From Adiantum capillus-veneris (lineage: Eukaryota; Streptophyta; Polypodiopsida; Polypodiales; Pteridaceae): a DNA stretch of 64,000 bases. The notes under the pieces were generated by a model. That model saw nothing but the letters and a program-made list of their open reading frames with translations. It made no database searches and was not told the origin of the DNA. The position numbers and the translations under genes were made by a program. Shown here in pieces: positions 1-12,192 of this stretch (positions are counted from its first letter, which is position 1; each line of letters opens with the position of its first letter). The stretch spans positions 155,715,057 to 155,779,056 of the forward strand of contig CM043952.1 in NCBI GenBank assembly GCA_014529385.2. Reading direction: 5' to 3'.

Positions 1-60
1 TGCAAGCGTGCATGTAGACATAGAGTCACATAGCTCGCCTGAACATCTAGCTTTACGAAT

Positions 61-118
61 TTTCTTAAACTGCCAAATAAAGAGGTCCTCATATACCCCA
101 TTCACTTCTTAATGGCTG
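61..118 (+). repeat. Left arm of a ~58-bp imperfect inverted repeat
   Basis: This segment matches the reverse complement of 1324-1381 over about 58 bp with scattered mismatches; both share the core AACTGCCAAATAAAGAG. A third related copy lies at about 1642-1694 in the same orientation as this arm. Paired arms about 1.26 kb apart could be the ends of a non-autonomous inverted-repeat transposon, but I could not find a clear target duplication. Confidence 0.5.
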
Positions 119-1323
119 GTGATGGAGACCTTGACGATTGTAAATAGTATCTTGGTGACCTAGCCACTCCAAAGTGCAAACCAAAGTAGATCTAGACCCA
201 AAGAGCACTTGCTTGGTGAGAGTGTGGGATGTTGAAGGGGCTATTTTAGTCAAACCATCTCCCTTGCTGCCCACACTACTTTGCATGATGACTAACATTT
301 GAATAGTTTAGTCCCAATTTTTTTTCAAAATTTACAATATTGAAAAGGTATCTAATTTTGTTTTCCTCCACCCTAACACTTCAAATGAATGTTACAAAGT
401 CCCGAGCGAGTTCTTTCGAGCAAGCAATATCCGAGTAGAGGGGATTAAAAACTTGACTTGTCTACATGTGGATAAAAAGAAAGAGTGATTCAACACCAAT
501 TTATTGCATACCACATGACATATTGTATTGGATCACTTTGCATCATAGTCCATAAGTATTGAGAGAGAGTAGATGTGTAAGAGAGATATAAAAATAGATT
601 CCATTACTATACAAATATTCCATTTACAAGTACAATGTCTACACATTGATTTAAGTCATATGTGCACCACATAATATATTGTATTGAATCACTTTGCACC
701 ATGGTCCATAAGTATTGAGAGAGAGTGGACGAGTGAGAGAAGAATCCATCACTATAGAAAAAAATTCATTTACAAGTGTGGTGTCTTCAAATTGAATCAA
801 ATAATTGCAAAACATAAGACTCCAATGTCTATTTGAAGTGTTAATAAGGACAAAGCGAATTCTTCCAAGCAAGCAAAGAACTAAGCAAAGGGGATTAAAA
901 ACTTGACTTGTCCACAAGTGGATAAAAAGAAAGAGTGATTCAACACCAATTTGTTGCATGCCTATATATATATATATATCCATTTGCACACATTTTTGTT
1001 GCATCAAGAATAAGAATGCGACTATGAAACTCATGAGAATCCAAATGTAACACTAATATTTTTGCAAATCACAATATCAACAATGTTAACACAAAGATCA
1101 AGATGCCACCAATTAAAATCTTTACTTTGAAAAGTGTAACATAAACCTAATTACACTTGTAGCCTCTACAAATTATTTCATTGCCATTAGAAAGGTTGTA
1201 ACAATCTTGAGACACAAGCACTGATAGACAAGCAACATACTAGTAATGCACTAGTAGTCACTAAAATTTAGCCCAATCTCATTTGATGCTAATAGAGAGA
1301 TGTCCATATATATTAACATGGAA

Positions 1324-1381
1324 TCCATCATTAGGAAGAGAATGGGGTTTAGGAGGGTCTCTTTATTTGGCAGTTTAAGGA
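1324..1381 (-). repeat. Right arm of the ~58-bp imperfect inverted repeat
   Basis: Reverse-complement partner of 61-118, sharing the AACTGCCAAATAAAGAG core and a downstream CCCATTC block. The related copy at about 1642-1694 shows that the motif is dispersed rather than a chance pairing. Confidence 0.5.
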
Positions 1382-1735
1382 AGTCAAACCTTTAGTATTA
1401 AGAAAGTAATTAAAGGACATCTTCTGAACTCAAACATGCAAATCCAAAATCTATAATCTCCGCTCAAAACGGAGATCATATGATGAAGTTATGGAAGGCC
1501 GAAAATCTAAAATTATCCACCTTTTTTTTGGGGGGAAATGTGCATCCTTTGATCACTCTTACACATCTCTTATACACCCACCATTCTTGCACACATGGTG
1601 TACACCTATTTTTCAAAATGTTAATCACCTCCATAAACTCATGGCAAATAAAGAGGTCCTCCTAGACCCCATCTTCGTCCTAATGCTTCATTCCTTGTTT
1701 GCAGGGCATAGTAAAGACTAAATGTAAGTCAATTT

Positions 1736-1738
<3 letters not shown>

Positions 1739-1808
<70 letters not shown>
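1739..1808. repeat. (AC)n microsatellite, about 35 units
   Basis: Uninterrupted AC dinucleotides run up to the 5-bp target duplication of the Copia-1 element. Open frames through such tracts are artefacts of the simple repeat. Confidence 0.95.
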
Positions 1809-1810
<2 letters not shown>

Positions 1811-1812
1811 CC

Positions 1813-2539
1813 TCTTAAGTATGGAGCCTGACTTACCCCTTGTAACTTTTAGTCTTAAAAACACACATTTGTAAGGCCCCCATTATGAGGAGAAGCCATC
1901 GTGCATAAGAAAACCACTCACCAAAAAACAAAAGCTCATGCCCACGCCGAAATATTCTCTTTTTGTCGAAATATTATGGCCAGATAGCGATCGAAAAGTG
2001 GTCGGAAAATGGCCTTTTGGTTGGCTAGTTGGCCAATGGTTGATAGTCAATGGCCGGTGGGCAAAAGTCTTTGGACAGTGGCCAAATTCAATGGCTGGTG
2101 GCTGAGAGTTCTAAGCCAACTTGTATTTTCAAGGACGGCCACACATGGGTGCATGGGAGAATTCAAATCAAACTTGTCTACACAAGGGCGGCTGCCTCTC
2201 ATGAGAGAGGGTAGCCCTTTTGGCCTATAAAAGGAGGCCTCTTCTACATACAAAATGCATTGTGAAGTTGATGAAACAAGGTGTGTGTGAGGTGGTGAGA
2301 GTGAAGCAAGACAAAAGTTCCATTAAGGGTATAATCCCTTCATAGCTTACTTCCAATTTGAAGTACTAAATCCATTGAGTGGCTACTTTCCCATGGACGT
2401 AGACCACATTGGACAAACCACGTATATTGTGTGCTCTCTCTCTCTCTCTCTACTCTATATCCTCTCGTGTGTGAAAATTATATCCCTCCATCAAGAAAAC
2501 TACTCTAATATCTACTTAGTTATGTCCTATTTCCTAACA
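1813..2539 (+). repeat. Copia-1 5' LTR
   Basis: This 727-bp copy aligns with 44643-45288. The first bases read TC instead of the TG seen in the 3' copy, a mutation of the terminal dinucleotide, and the end is CCTAACA. A plausible TATA element (TATAAAAGGAGGC) lies near 2226, upstream of the predicted transcript start. The two LTRs differ by many substitutions and indels, so the insertion is old compared with its nested guests. Confidence 0.9.
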
Positions 2540-2540
2540 A

Positions 2541-2553
2541 CTGATATCAGCAT
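2541..2553 (+). other. Copia-1 primer binding site (degenerate)
   Basis: CTGATATCAGCAT begins one base after the 5' LTR. It resembles the TGGTATCAGAGC complement of the initiator methionine tRNA 3' end used by many copia elements, with several mismatches. Confidence 0.6.
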
Positions 2554-2598
2554 AAGATTTTCTTGTAGCTATCTTAAGAAAAGGATCCCTTGAACTTA

Positions 2599-3482
2599 AT
2601 GGGAGTAATAAAAGAGGATGGTAAGCTCAAGATTGAGAAGTTCAATGACAAAAACTACCAACATTGGAAGATGTAAATTAAAAACTATCGCTACCAGAAG
2701 GACCTTTATTTGCCACTAAGTGGTCTTGCAAAGAAGCCCCCAACAATGGCAAATGAAGCATGGATTATCCTTGAACTAAAGGCATTAGCAACAATCCGGT
2801 TAATCTTGGAATCAATGATGGCCTTCAACCTTTTGGAGGTGAAGACCACAGAGAACTTGATGAAGTCGCTTGATAGCCTCTACGAGAATCCATTGGCATC
2901 CAATAAGGTATTTCTCATGAAGCGCTTGTTCAATCTAAAAATGGTAATGTGTGGCTCAATTGTAGAACACCTAGACAATTTAACACCAACATAAGTCAAT
3001 TGTGATCGGTGAAGGTCAATTTTGATGATGAAGTGCGAGCCCTCATTATACTATTATCTCTATCATATAGTTGGGACAATATTGTGATGGTTGTAAGTAA
3101 CTTTGTCTCTGACACAAAGACTCTTAAGTTTGATGATGTTGTGGGTGTTCTCCTAAGCAAGGAAATGCAAAAGAAAATCATAGGTGAATCATCAAGTGAT
3201 GCACTGTCAACGGTCTTAGACAAGGGAAAGATCAAAGGAGAGGTTCAAAAACCAAAGGGCCGTGATCTCTCAAGACGGAGAAAGTCATGCACAAAGTCAG
3301 TCCTTGAATGTTGAAATTGTGGAAAGAAAGACTACCACGTCAAGAAGGATTATTGGACCAAGAAGAAGAAGGAGTTGGAAGCTCAAGATAGCAAGACAAC
3401 ATTGGACGTCAATGTGGTAGGTAAAGTGCGAGCAAGGTGCTCTAATTTTCTCATTAGACAATGTGTCTAATTCCTGGATAGT
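2599..3482 (+). pseudogene. Copia-1 Gag and start of protease (broken)
   Basis: Encodes the nucleocapsid precursor of Copia-1. The frame opens with an ATG 60 bp after the LTR and shows the copia Gag start (KIEKFNDKNYQHWKM), then a UBN2-type Gag body with LMKSLDSLYEN and YSWDNIVMVVSNF. A degenerate zinc knuckle near 3312-3350 starts C-x-N-C-G-K-K but has lost its last cysteine and carries a stop. There are in-frame stops at 2674 and 2992 and a frameshift before 3009. The last codons spell SNSWIV, the start of the protease active-site motif, and the next insertion interrupts it there. Confidence 0.85.
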
Positions 3483-3772
3483 TGTTAACCCTCATGGCAC
3501 ACGGACACCCTATGATCTATAAACGTTGTATTATTTAGAGTCAGGTACCGGGCTTGTCGGACCAATAGGAAAAGGGTAAGAGTGATCGCCGATGAGAGGC
3601 GCACTCTAACTGGGACATTCAAGGGATTAGTTGGCTAAGCATGGGCGCCCAAGTGTGAATGGGGTGAGCTCATATAAAAGCCAACTAAACCTAATTTTTA
3701 CTCATTCTCTCATTTGTGCAATAGAAGAGTGCTCTTGCTCCATCTCCATCTCCATCTTCTTCTTCTTCACCT

Positions 3773-3871
<99 letters not shown>

Positions 3872-4114
3872 TGTGTGTGACCGAGCATTAAGAAGGCACG
3901 ACGGCGGCGAAGCAGTTGAGTGCGGCACGACTGCAGCTTCTTCTTCATCGCGGCGAGGAATCCACCACGAAGGCGAGCGTAGAGCGGTGAGTGACACACC
4001 CTTTGCTCTCTTGAGCTTGCTAGTTTAGGCTTGTTGTGTGCTTGGAGCCATTTGTGGCTCGCACACGGTGTATTGGCAAGTCCCTTGCTTCGACAGTGCG
4101 GCAAGGAGCGCACA
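3483..4114 (+). repeat. 5' LTR of the Gag-protease element
   Basis: 632-bp copy. A TATA-like box (CATATAAAAGCC) sits near 3670, followed by a CT-rich transcribed region and then (GT)n and (GA)n tracts at about 3777-3862. About a dozen substitutions by eye separate it from the 3' copy, and most of the length difference is in the dinucleotide tracts. The insertion is therefore fairly young. Confidence 0.93.
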
Positions 4115-4118
4115 TTTT

Positions 4119-4135
4119 TGGCGCCGCTGCCGTGG
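4119..4135 (+). other. Primer binding site, tRNA-Asp type
   Basis: TGGCGCCGCTGCCGTGG starts four bases after the LTR. It matches, with two mismatches, the complement of the plant tRNA-Asp 3' end (TGGCGCCGTTGCCGGGG) used by several plant gypsy lineages. Confidence 0.8.
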
Positions 4136-4299
4136 AAATGCCCTACACTAAGCTCGGTTAAGCACTTTATGCTTTCTTGTGGTGCAATTTCTATCATAGG
4201 AAAGGCAGGGAATGAGTGTGTGTAGTTGTGTGGAGATTTTTGTTTTTTGCGTTTTCTAGTTTGCACTGCACAGTTAGCATTTCTTTTCGAAAATTTTCA

Positions 4300-4796
4300 A
4301 AAATAAAAAACATGAGTTTTAAAACGGACGGGTTGGTTTGTATAAAAGATAGATCGGGTTCGGGATCATTTCCCCAAGCCCAAGCCCAAGCCCAAGCCCA
4401 GGCCCAGGCCTCAACCCTCAGTCTTATGATATATACTAGACTCACTCTTATATATATACCCTACCTCCTCAAGAGGGAATGAGAGCATGTGGGACAAGTC
4501 CTCCACTCTCCTCCCTTCTCTTCCCACTTGCACCCTTAGACTTGCTATTTGAAAATAAAAAACGTGAGTTTTAAAACGGACGGGTTGGTTTGTATAAAAG
4601 ATAGATCGGGATCGGGATCATTTCCCCAAGCCCAAGCCCAAGCCCAAGCCCAGGCCCAGTCCTCAGTCCTATGATATATACTAGACTCACTCTTATATAT
4701 ATACCCTACCTTCTCAAGAGGGAATGAGAGCATGTGGGACAAGTCCTCCACTCTCCTCCCTTCTCTTCCCACTTGCACCCTTAGACTTGCTATTTG
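4300..4796 (+). repeat. Tandem duplication (~250 bp x 2) in the leader
   Basis: 4300-4551 and 4552-4796 are near-identical direct copies. Each begins AAAATAAAAAAC and contains a short (CCCAAG)n hexanucleotide array followed by a repeated TATATA segment. The leader between the primer site and the Gag start is about 900 bp long. The duplication may change spacing of the packaging or leader region, but no function can be read from the sequence. Confidence 0.88.
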
Positions 4797-5039
4797 GAGC
4801 CTAGTTCCCTAGCCAGGAAAAGACTGTTTCGGGCTTTTCTGGAGCAAAATAGAACCAAACGGTGGGCTATAAAGCACAGCGCGTCCCTCCTAGCGATACG
4901 CTTGTTTCAAGCTATCACACGGCCCATTCCACGATACGCTCTAAAAAATCTAGCAAAAAAAAACAAACAAAAAACACGCAAAAACTAGTCACAAGGCCTC
5001 CTAGAGTAGCTTTTTGACACCTTAGGGTATCAAAAGCAC

Positions 5040-8000
5040 ATGCACTTACGCTCTGGGCGGGTGCTAGAACACGAGCATATTGAGGGTGCCTCTGTTCATA
5101 CGGACACCCATTACCCATCCACGATAGGCTCTAGACCCTCAGCGGGGACACAAGGTAGCACCACCCAAGACCCTAAAATAGCCGCTAGTGATTCCTCCTC
5201 CGACACAGAAATCATGGAAGCATACCCTACCCAAAACATTGAGAGAGAAGGCCATGCACCTCCCGAAGCTCCACAGCCTAGTACTAGTATGTTTAGCCGT
5301 TTCATGGAAACATTAGGTAGAGCTACTCGCTCGGAACCTGATGCAAATGAAGCACACGAAAGGGGTGGGGAAGTGGAATCTCCTTTCACATCGCACGTGG
5401 ACCCCACACCCCCAAAGAGTGTCCATGTGGATATCCTGCCAACTTCTTACCAAGAAGGCCCTGTTGAGCTACCTCCTTCAGAAGTTCCCTCTAGAGTACC
5501 GTTGGTGACAAGTAAAACCACGGGGAGCAACATTGCTTCTACCTCACAAGAAACCGTTAACACGTCGACTCTAGAAGGATTGTTCATTAATGATCATTGG
5601 ACATACGACCTCCACACTGAGGTGTTGACGGATCTACACTTTGGCCACGCCTACCATGTAGGATGGATAGAGATTGTACAATCCACCTCTAGTGCCACGA
5701 GCATCGAAGATCAACAGAAAATGATCTGTAATGTTATCCATGGCATTATTCAATCGGAAAGGAAAAACCGAGGGGTAAATATACTCTCAACTGGCCCCAT
5801 GAGATTTTTGGATACGAGCAAGGCTCAACAGCCTACTCTATCACAAATGGAGACTCCTCTAATGAGCCCCATGGACCCATCTTACGTCATTTCACTTGGG
5901 GTCTCTATGCAATCTGAGCCTCCGAGCGACAACTTTAGCTTCCCTAACTTGGCTCAACCCTCTAATAAGGAAAACACAGTGCTCACTCCAAGGATAAGCC
6001 TGACAGAGAATGTACCGATGACATCTACGTGTAGCGCAGTGCCACTACCTAGTGTCGTAGTACCTAATATGGGGCCTCGACCGTATGTGCCTCTAGCCCC
6101 TTATGCACACATGGCCCCCACACCTCCAATTGTACCACTTGTTCATGCTCCTCGAGTGCCGCTCCCTAGCCCTTATCCGAGTGGACCTATGCCCGGTTAT
6201 GTTCCATATCCTGCATCATCCACACATATGCCAAGACCGGTACCCATCCCTCTCCCACATATGATTCCAAGAGTACCTCCACGGGCCCTGCCTCCTCACA
6301 TAGGTGACTTGGCAGCGTTTGCTCAAACCATAGGTCGATCTATCGCGGAAAATATGCATCATGCATCTGATAGAGAGCCTAGAAGTAAGGCAGTACAAAT
6401 TGCCAAACTCACGCAAAAATTCAATGGGGACGAAGATGCTAGAAAACACATTGAAGTGTTTGAACAAGTATGTGATTCCTTAGGGGAACGCAACGAACTA
6501 CATAAGTGCAATGCCTTAAACTTGACATTAAGTGGGAAGGCTGGAGATTGGTATAGAACCCTAAGGGTGGACGAGAAAACAATCTACCCTACCCTTCGAA
6601 GGTTGTTTCTAAAGGAGTACATACGAGAAGGTGTGCTTTGGGGTGTAGCATCTCAGCTACAGAAGGCGGAACGTAAGGAAGGAGAGTCAGTAAGGGACTT
6701 CATTAGTCGTCTAAAGCACTTAAACTCTCGCTGCCCTGTAAATGAGCGCTTCAAAAATAACCAACTGTTTGATCGATTCATTTGAGGGTTGAGGAATGAA
6801 GGAATCTATAATGGACTAGTGATTAGAGGTATCACAACCTGGGAAGATGTCACTGCCAATGCAATCCAATTAGAGGACAACTTGATGATAGCAGGCATGA
6901 GGGTGTCTACTGACACGAGATCCACTAGCTCACAAGCCATTGAGTATGAACCCATGACTGCAAAGCCCATTGCCAATGAGCCAAAGGTATTTGAGACATT
7001 CTTGACAGACCTCACCAAGGCAATCCAAGAGTCTCTTAAGGATAATCGACCCCCTCAAAATAGTCACATGTATCCAAGAAGGGAGCAACAATGGTGTTCC
7101 ATTTGCTTTGGTCCACATAGCACTAGTGAGTGCCCTACGTTTAGAGTAAAATTTAATGGAACTTGCAACGCATGTGGTAGGTATGGTCACCAAGCTAAGG
7201 ATTGTTTAATGATCAAACGTATGATGGAAAATAGACCACCTGTAGCCTGGACGGATGCACCTCGAGCTCCTGTATTGATGCCTGCTCCACCTGTTGAGCA
7301 ACTACCGCAACACATGGTCCCTAAATCTCAAAATGTTGTACAAGCTACACCGCTACCACCTCCTGTGCTAGGACCGCAGCCCCCGCATCCAAGAGTCGCC
7401 CCTATGAACCAAGTGGGTTGCGAGCCATCTAATGCTTATGCAGATGGTTGTGAGGAGGAAATAGACACTAGTATTGCCTACGGACTTGATACATTGGCAG
7501 AGTGTCCTATATACTACATGGAAGATTGTTGGGGGCACCTCAAGCTGGTTTATCAAGCTGCTGCTCTCGCATCCAGAGGTCAAAATATCAACACCCAGGC
7601 TAGGAGGCCACCTCTTCAATGCTACGAGTGTGGTGGACCACATCGGGCAACGGAGTGCCCTATTAGGCTGCAAAAGAATGCTGCACAGATGCAAATGAAT
7701 CAAGGGAGCACGTCTGCAATGCCAATACTCACATGTAATCGTTGTGGCATAGATCACTTGATTGCCCAATGCCCCTATAACCCAAATGCGCCTAAAATCA
7801 CACCCCTAAATTTGGTCGAAATTGCTAGTGTGACGTCGCCAATACCACCCGTCGCACCCGCTTATGCGATTACACGGTCCATGCTTCAAGGGCCAGGCCA
7901 TATCCTCGAAGAGAGAGATACCGCGTCAGTTATCCAAGCAAAGAAAAAGAAGACACGAAGGAAGAGGTCGCAGAATACGGGAAATTCAAAGCCAAGTTCC

Positions 8001-8162
8001 AAAACAAACATAGGAACAGGAGATGACCCCGTGTATATGAATGACCTCCAGGATGATTCAGATTCAATTGAGACAATGGAGACTAGAACCAATACCACAA
8101 AGGGAAAGACCGACAAAGAAAACCGTAACATGGAACCAAATGAAAACCGAATAAGACCATAA
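5040..8162 (+). pseudogene. Gag polyprotein of the non-autonomous element (one in-frame stop)
   Basis: One frame runs from ATG 5040 to TAA 8160-8162, interrupted only by a TGA at 6783-6785. The protein begins MHLRSGRVL, as in many plant gypsy Gags. A long proline/serine-rich N-terminal part (about residues 1-430) precedes a retrotransposon Gag core with AGDWYRTL and FLKEYIREG (about residues 460-580, continuing past the stop). Four zinc-knuckle-like motifs follow: CSICFGPHSTSEC, CNACGRYGHQAKDC, CYECGGPHRATEC and CNRCGIDHLIAQC. Four knuckles are unusual; one or two is normal. A lysine/arginine-rich tail closes the frame. The lone stop could be a mutation or a readthrough site; with only one copy I cannot tell. 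Confidence 0.85.
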
Positions 8163-8184
8163 AGAGCCTCTGAAAACACCACAA

Positions 8185-10215
8185 GTGTTTCCAAATCCAA
8201 TCCAAGACCCCCAAGATAAACCACAAGGGCAAAAAGGGAAGAATCGTAAAAAGAAGATTGGGACGTACCCAAACCCAGTAGACGAGATTGAGCAGGTGAA
8301 ATATCTAAGAGGTTTAGTGGAGGAGACTCAAAGGAAACTAGAACCAGAACCCATGCATGTCAAAATTCATGACACAGTGTTTCCCACGCAAGTTCATCCA
8401 CCCTACATGAACCATAGACCGTTAGCCATATCTAGTATCATCCAAGAAGGGAGTGAGGACGGGACATCAGAAAGTGAGCATACACCCTTCTTGTTGGAAA
8501 GGATGTTTAACGAAGGAATACCTGATCCCATTGAGGAATATGAGATTCCATCCTCACCAGTTCCTAGTCAAGGACCTACACCCTGCAAAATGCCAATGAA
8601 TGTTGCCAAACTAGTGGACTTCATGTCTTCTGAGGTCCGAACCACGATCATAGCAAAGCTGTATGGAGATCCTGAGTTATTCCTTGCACTTCGAGCATTC
8701 CTTAACGGAGAGATACGAACGGGATTACCGCAGTTTGCGCAACCAAATAGGCCTGAATCGATTATGATTGATGAGGAAAATCATGTGCAATCACTTGACT
8801 TAGATGGACACGAGTCTGTGATCGAGGTACCCATTAACGAATTAGGGCAATATTTTGAAGGCGACGAGTCTAATGCGACCCTACCCATCACTACCAAGGG
8901 ATTAACTATAAAGGGAATTCTTGATGGTGGTGCGGGAGTTAGCATCGTTACAAAAGATTGTTGGGAATCCATGGGAAAACCCCGCCTCAGTGTTACTAAC
9001 ATTGTGGTAAAGATGGCAAATGGTACCATAGCCAAACCTATGGGGATGCTCAAGGATCTTAAGATCAAAGTTCTAGGACACAAGGTATGACATACGTTCA
9101 TTGTAATGGATTTCTCTAAACACCTTATGTCATATGAAATGATTTTAGGACGACCATTCATGAGGGAAGCACAAATGGTTCACGATTGGTCTAAAAATCA
9201 TGTCTATTTGCAATTCCAAGACTCTGTCCTTAGAGTGGATTTGGTGACTGGTAAGGTACACCCCTTAGGGAGTAAAACCATTATTGATCATCTCTCTGAC
9301 ACCACAGTTCACTTGGCCCCACTACAATATTGTTACACTTGTAAGAAGGATACAGACATTGGCCAAGATTCTCCTTATATGGATATCCTACCTGGGATGA
9401 CTGAGTCGGACAATGTGGATTGGGTCCACCTAGCAGCAACCATAGACACTTGGGGAAATAGGGGGTCGACCTGGGTAACACCTGAGGGGGATGAAATGCC
9501 TGTACCCGTAAATATGCTACAAGCAATGCATATCGCTTCCGACAAGACTCATCCTAATGTCACAAAGAAAACATACAAGTGGGTCCCTAAAGCTTCTTTA
9601 GTGACCATAGCTAGTGCTAAAAAACAGAAGCCTTGTAAGAAACGTACCACTCGCTCCAAGAAAAGTAAGAAAATGTTGCGATGGATCCCTAAACGACTAT
9701 TGGAAGCCCAAGGCTACTATCAAGGAAATGATCAAATCTGGGTGCCAAAACGTAGATTGTGCTCTTACCTATCACCTGACCCAAGTGAGCCCAATCCCGT
9801 AGCTCCAAAACGAATCAATGATCGTGGAAAGAAAAAAATTACAGAATGCTACACACCCGCTCCCGAGCTAGTTTGGGTACCAAAGAAAGAACGATTTGTT
9901 CCACCTAGCTCAGGAAGGGGGGAGTCCCATGAAGCTTCTAGCTCCTCATGTAATACATCCATAGAGGTAAAAGCTTCTACACAGCCTCCATCTATAGTAG
10001 TGGACCTCCATGAAGCTACAAAAGAATCCGCACCTCCCAGTGTTCAAGAATCACCTGATGAACCACTTCAAGTTCGATCCTGGGAGAGTACCTTACCACC
10101 CTTGCAACTTGACGAGGCACCTAGGGTAATAGAAAACTACTGGCAAAAATCCTCACCTATTACCAACTGGAACAATTGGTTTCAAAGGGTGACAAGCTCA
10201 TTTCAAATGGTATGA
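8185..10215 (+). pseudogene. Retropepsin-type protease plus basic W-P-K tail (one in-frame stop)
   Basis: This frame is shifted by one relative to Gag and begins just after the Gag stop, with no clear ATG, so expression would need frameshifting or a repaired frame. A TGA at 9088-9090 divides it; the same frame resumes at 9106. The protease core shows ILDGGAGVSIV (a DGGA variant of the catalytic D-S/T-G-A), then VKMANGTIAKPMG and the second-half motif ILGRPFM at about 9146-9166. After the protease, where RT would normally begin, lies a ~300-residue segment with four W(V/I)PK motifs between about 9580 and 9890 in a lysine-rich context, then a serine/proline-rich end. I recognise no domain in that tail. 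Confidence 0.78.
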
Positions 10216-11810
10216 TCTACCCAAGGAAGGGGGGAGTGTTTGTGGACATCCATCATTCACTTGCTTCCCTCTCAACCTTTCTCCCTGACCTCTATATCTC
10301 CCAATCTTAGGGAATGTACATATAAAGCTTTATACTCACAAAAAAAAAAAAGAGCAAGAGCAATTAGCAAACGAGTATGCACATTAAAAGTCAAAACATT
10401 GACTCAGACCTACACATGTCACATCTGGTACAGTGAAACAGAAACCTATGTCATGAAACACCTTTGATCCTCATCACTTGAGTGATGGAGGGTAGGTAAG
10501 ATTAGTACGATAGGAGTGTTTCTGTTTTAGAGTTGAGTGATTAGCAAAGTTCTCTTTTCCCACTGATGTGCCTCCTGGAGGTATTCCTTGTGTTTCATAG
10601 TGTGTACAGGAACGTGTTGCTGTGGTTAGGATTTGGACCTTCATGGAATCTTTCTCTCCTTCACACTTCAAATCAAGCACGACCATCAACACAAACAGGT
10701 GTTTTATGTCCATTAGCATTGCCCTTATCTTTTTGCATCCATGTTTGTCTGCTTTGATTGTGATTGGTAGCATAATATTTAATTCAATGTAATGTTTTGT
10801 CATAATCACTTGTCTAGGTGTAAAAATCAAGCAGTCCGACTAAGCTAGTTTGACCAAGCTAGGTATTAGAAATCTTCTCTTAATACCATGGGGAATGCCT
10901 TCCTAATAAGCAATGGTTACTTAGGTTCTTAATCCGATTTAGGCAGCATTGTATGAAATGTACTAGGGCTTTCTAGTGGGCTTAACCCTATTGACCTTTA
11001 GCTTAAGTATTATAAAGGGAGTTTACTAATGTGATAAGCCTGGGGAGGGTAACATTGTTATATGACCCCCCAAAGTTACAAAATTAAAATGCTGAAAATG
11101 AACAAACAAAAAATCAAAGTGCCACAATGTAAAATTTTAAGCTGGAAGAGAAATCCCTGCTTAAATTGGTACTTCACTCACACGTATTGCCTATGGTACT
11201 TGAGCCCTAGAGGTTCCAAGTGTGGGTGCTTTTCCTTGAAAAGCAAAAAACCCAAGGCATACAAAATAAGCACATACATCATAATTGAATCAATGTGAAA
11301 AGACTTTGGGGGGTCAAAGAAAAAGTAATCAGTCAGGCGATGATTTCATGAGAAATTCCTTTTATGGTAGCTTAACTACAAGGTTTTCTAGATATAGCCT
11401 CTAGTCAGCCCTCGAACATGAATACTTGGCTCTCGCGATTAAACAACTTAATCGACCACAGATAATTAAGAAGCTTACCCATGGTATTAATATTCGATCT
11501 CTAGTGCCTTTCGACTGTCAAATTAGCGACCCCAGACTTGTTTAATTTTTTACCTTTACATCTGTTTATGCATTTGATTACATTGCAATTTAATGTTCAT
11601 TGCTGACAAATTGTTTGAATTTTTTTTTTACCAATCAATGTGTCTACCTAAAACTGCATATGCTTTTTAATCACTTATGAGAATGCAATTACTGTGCCAA
11701 TGTTGTTTGATTTTGCAGTGACTGAAGAAGGCTAAGGACATTCATCTCAAATGCTCTTCCACCTCGACGAACCAGCTTCAACTCAATAGCTTCCGAGGAC
11801 GGAATCTACA
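10216..11810 (+). other. Non-coding 3' internal region of the Gag-protease element
   Basis: About 1.6 kb between the protease frame and the purine tract contains only short frames and AT-rich sequence. This is where RT, RNase H and integrase would be expected; none of their motifs (YxDD, DSGA, HHCC, DDE spacing) is visible on either strand. Confidence 0.7.
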
Positions 11811-11825
11811 TCAAGAAGGGGGGCA
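11811..11825 (+). other. Polypurine tract before the 3' LTR
   Basis: The run AAGAAGGGGGGCA lies directly upstream of the TGTTAACC start of the 3' LTR, the expected plus-strand priming site. Confidence 0.85.
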
Positions 11826-12117
11826 TGTTAACCCTCACGGCACACGGATACCCTATGATCTATAAACGTTGTATTATTTAGAGTCAGGTACCGGGCTTGT
11901 CGGACCAATAGGAAAAGGGTAAGAGTGATCGCCTATGAGAGGCGCACTCTAACTGGGACATTCAAGGGATTAGTTGGCTAAGCATGGGCGCCCAAGTGTG
12001 AATGGGGTGAGCTCATATAAAAGCCAACTAAACCTAATTTTTACTCATTCTCTCATTTGTGCAATAGAAGAGTGCTCTTGCTCCATCTCCATCTCCATCT
12101 TCTTCTTCTTCACCTCC

Positions 12118-12192
<75 letters not shown>

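Larger units (their letters stand above)
1..1807. other. Non-coding left flank with short dispersed repeats
   Basis: I recognise no gene here; reading frames are short and without known motifs. The stretch is AT-rich and contains degenerate internal repeats: a block near 436-510 recurs near 886-960, and a block near 510-572 recurs near 665-727, all in the same orientation. It ends in an (AC)n tract next to the copia element. It may be part of an unrecognised non-coding transposon. Confidence 0.5.
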
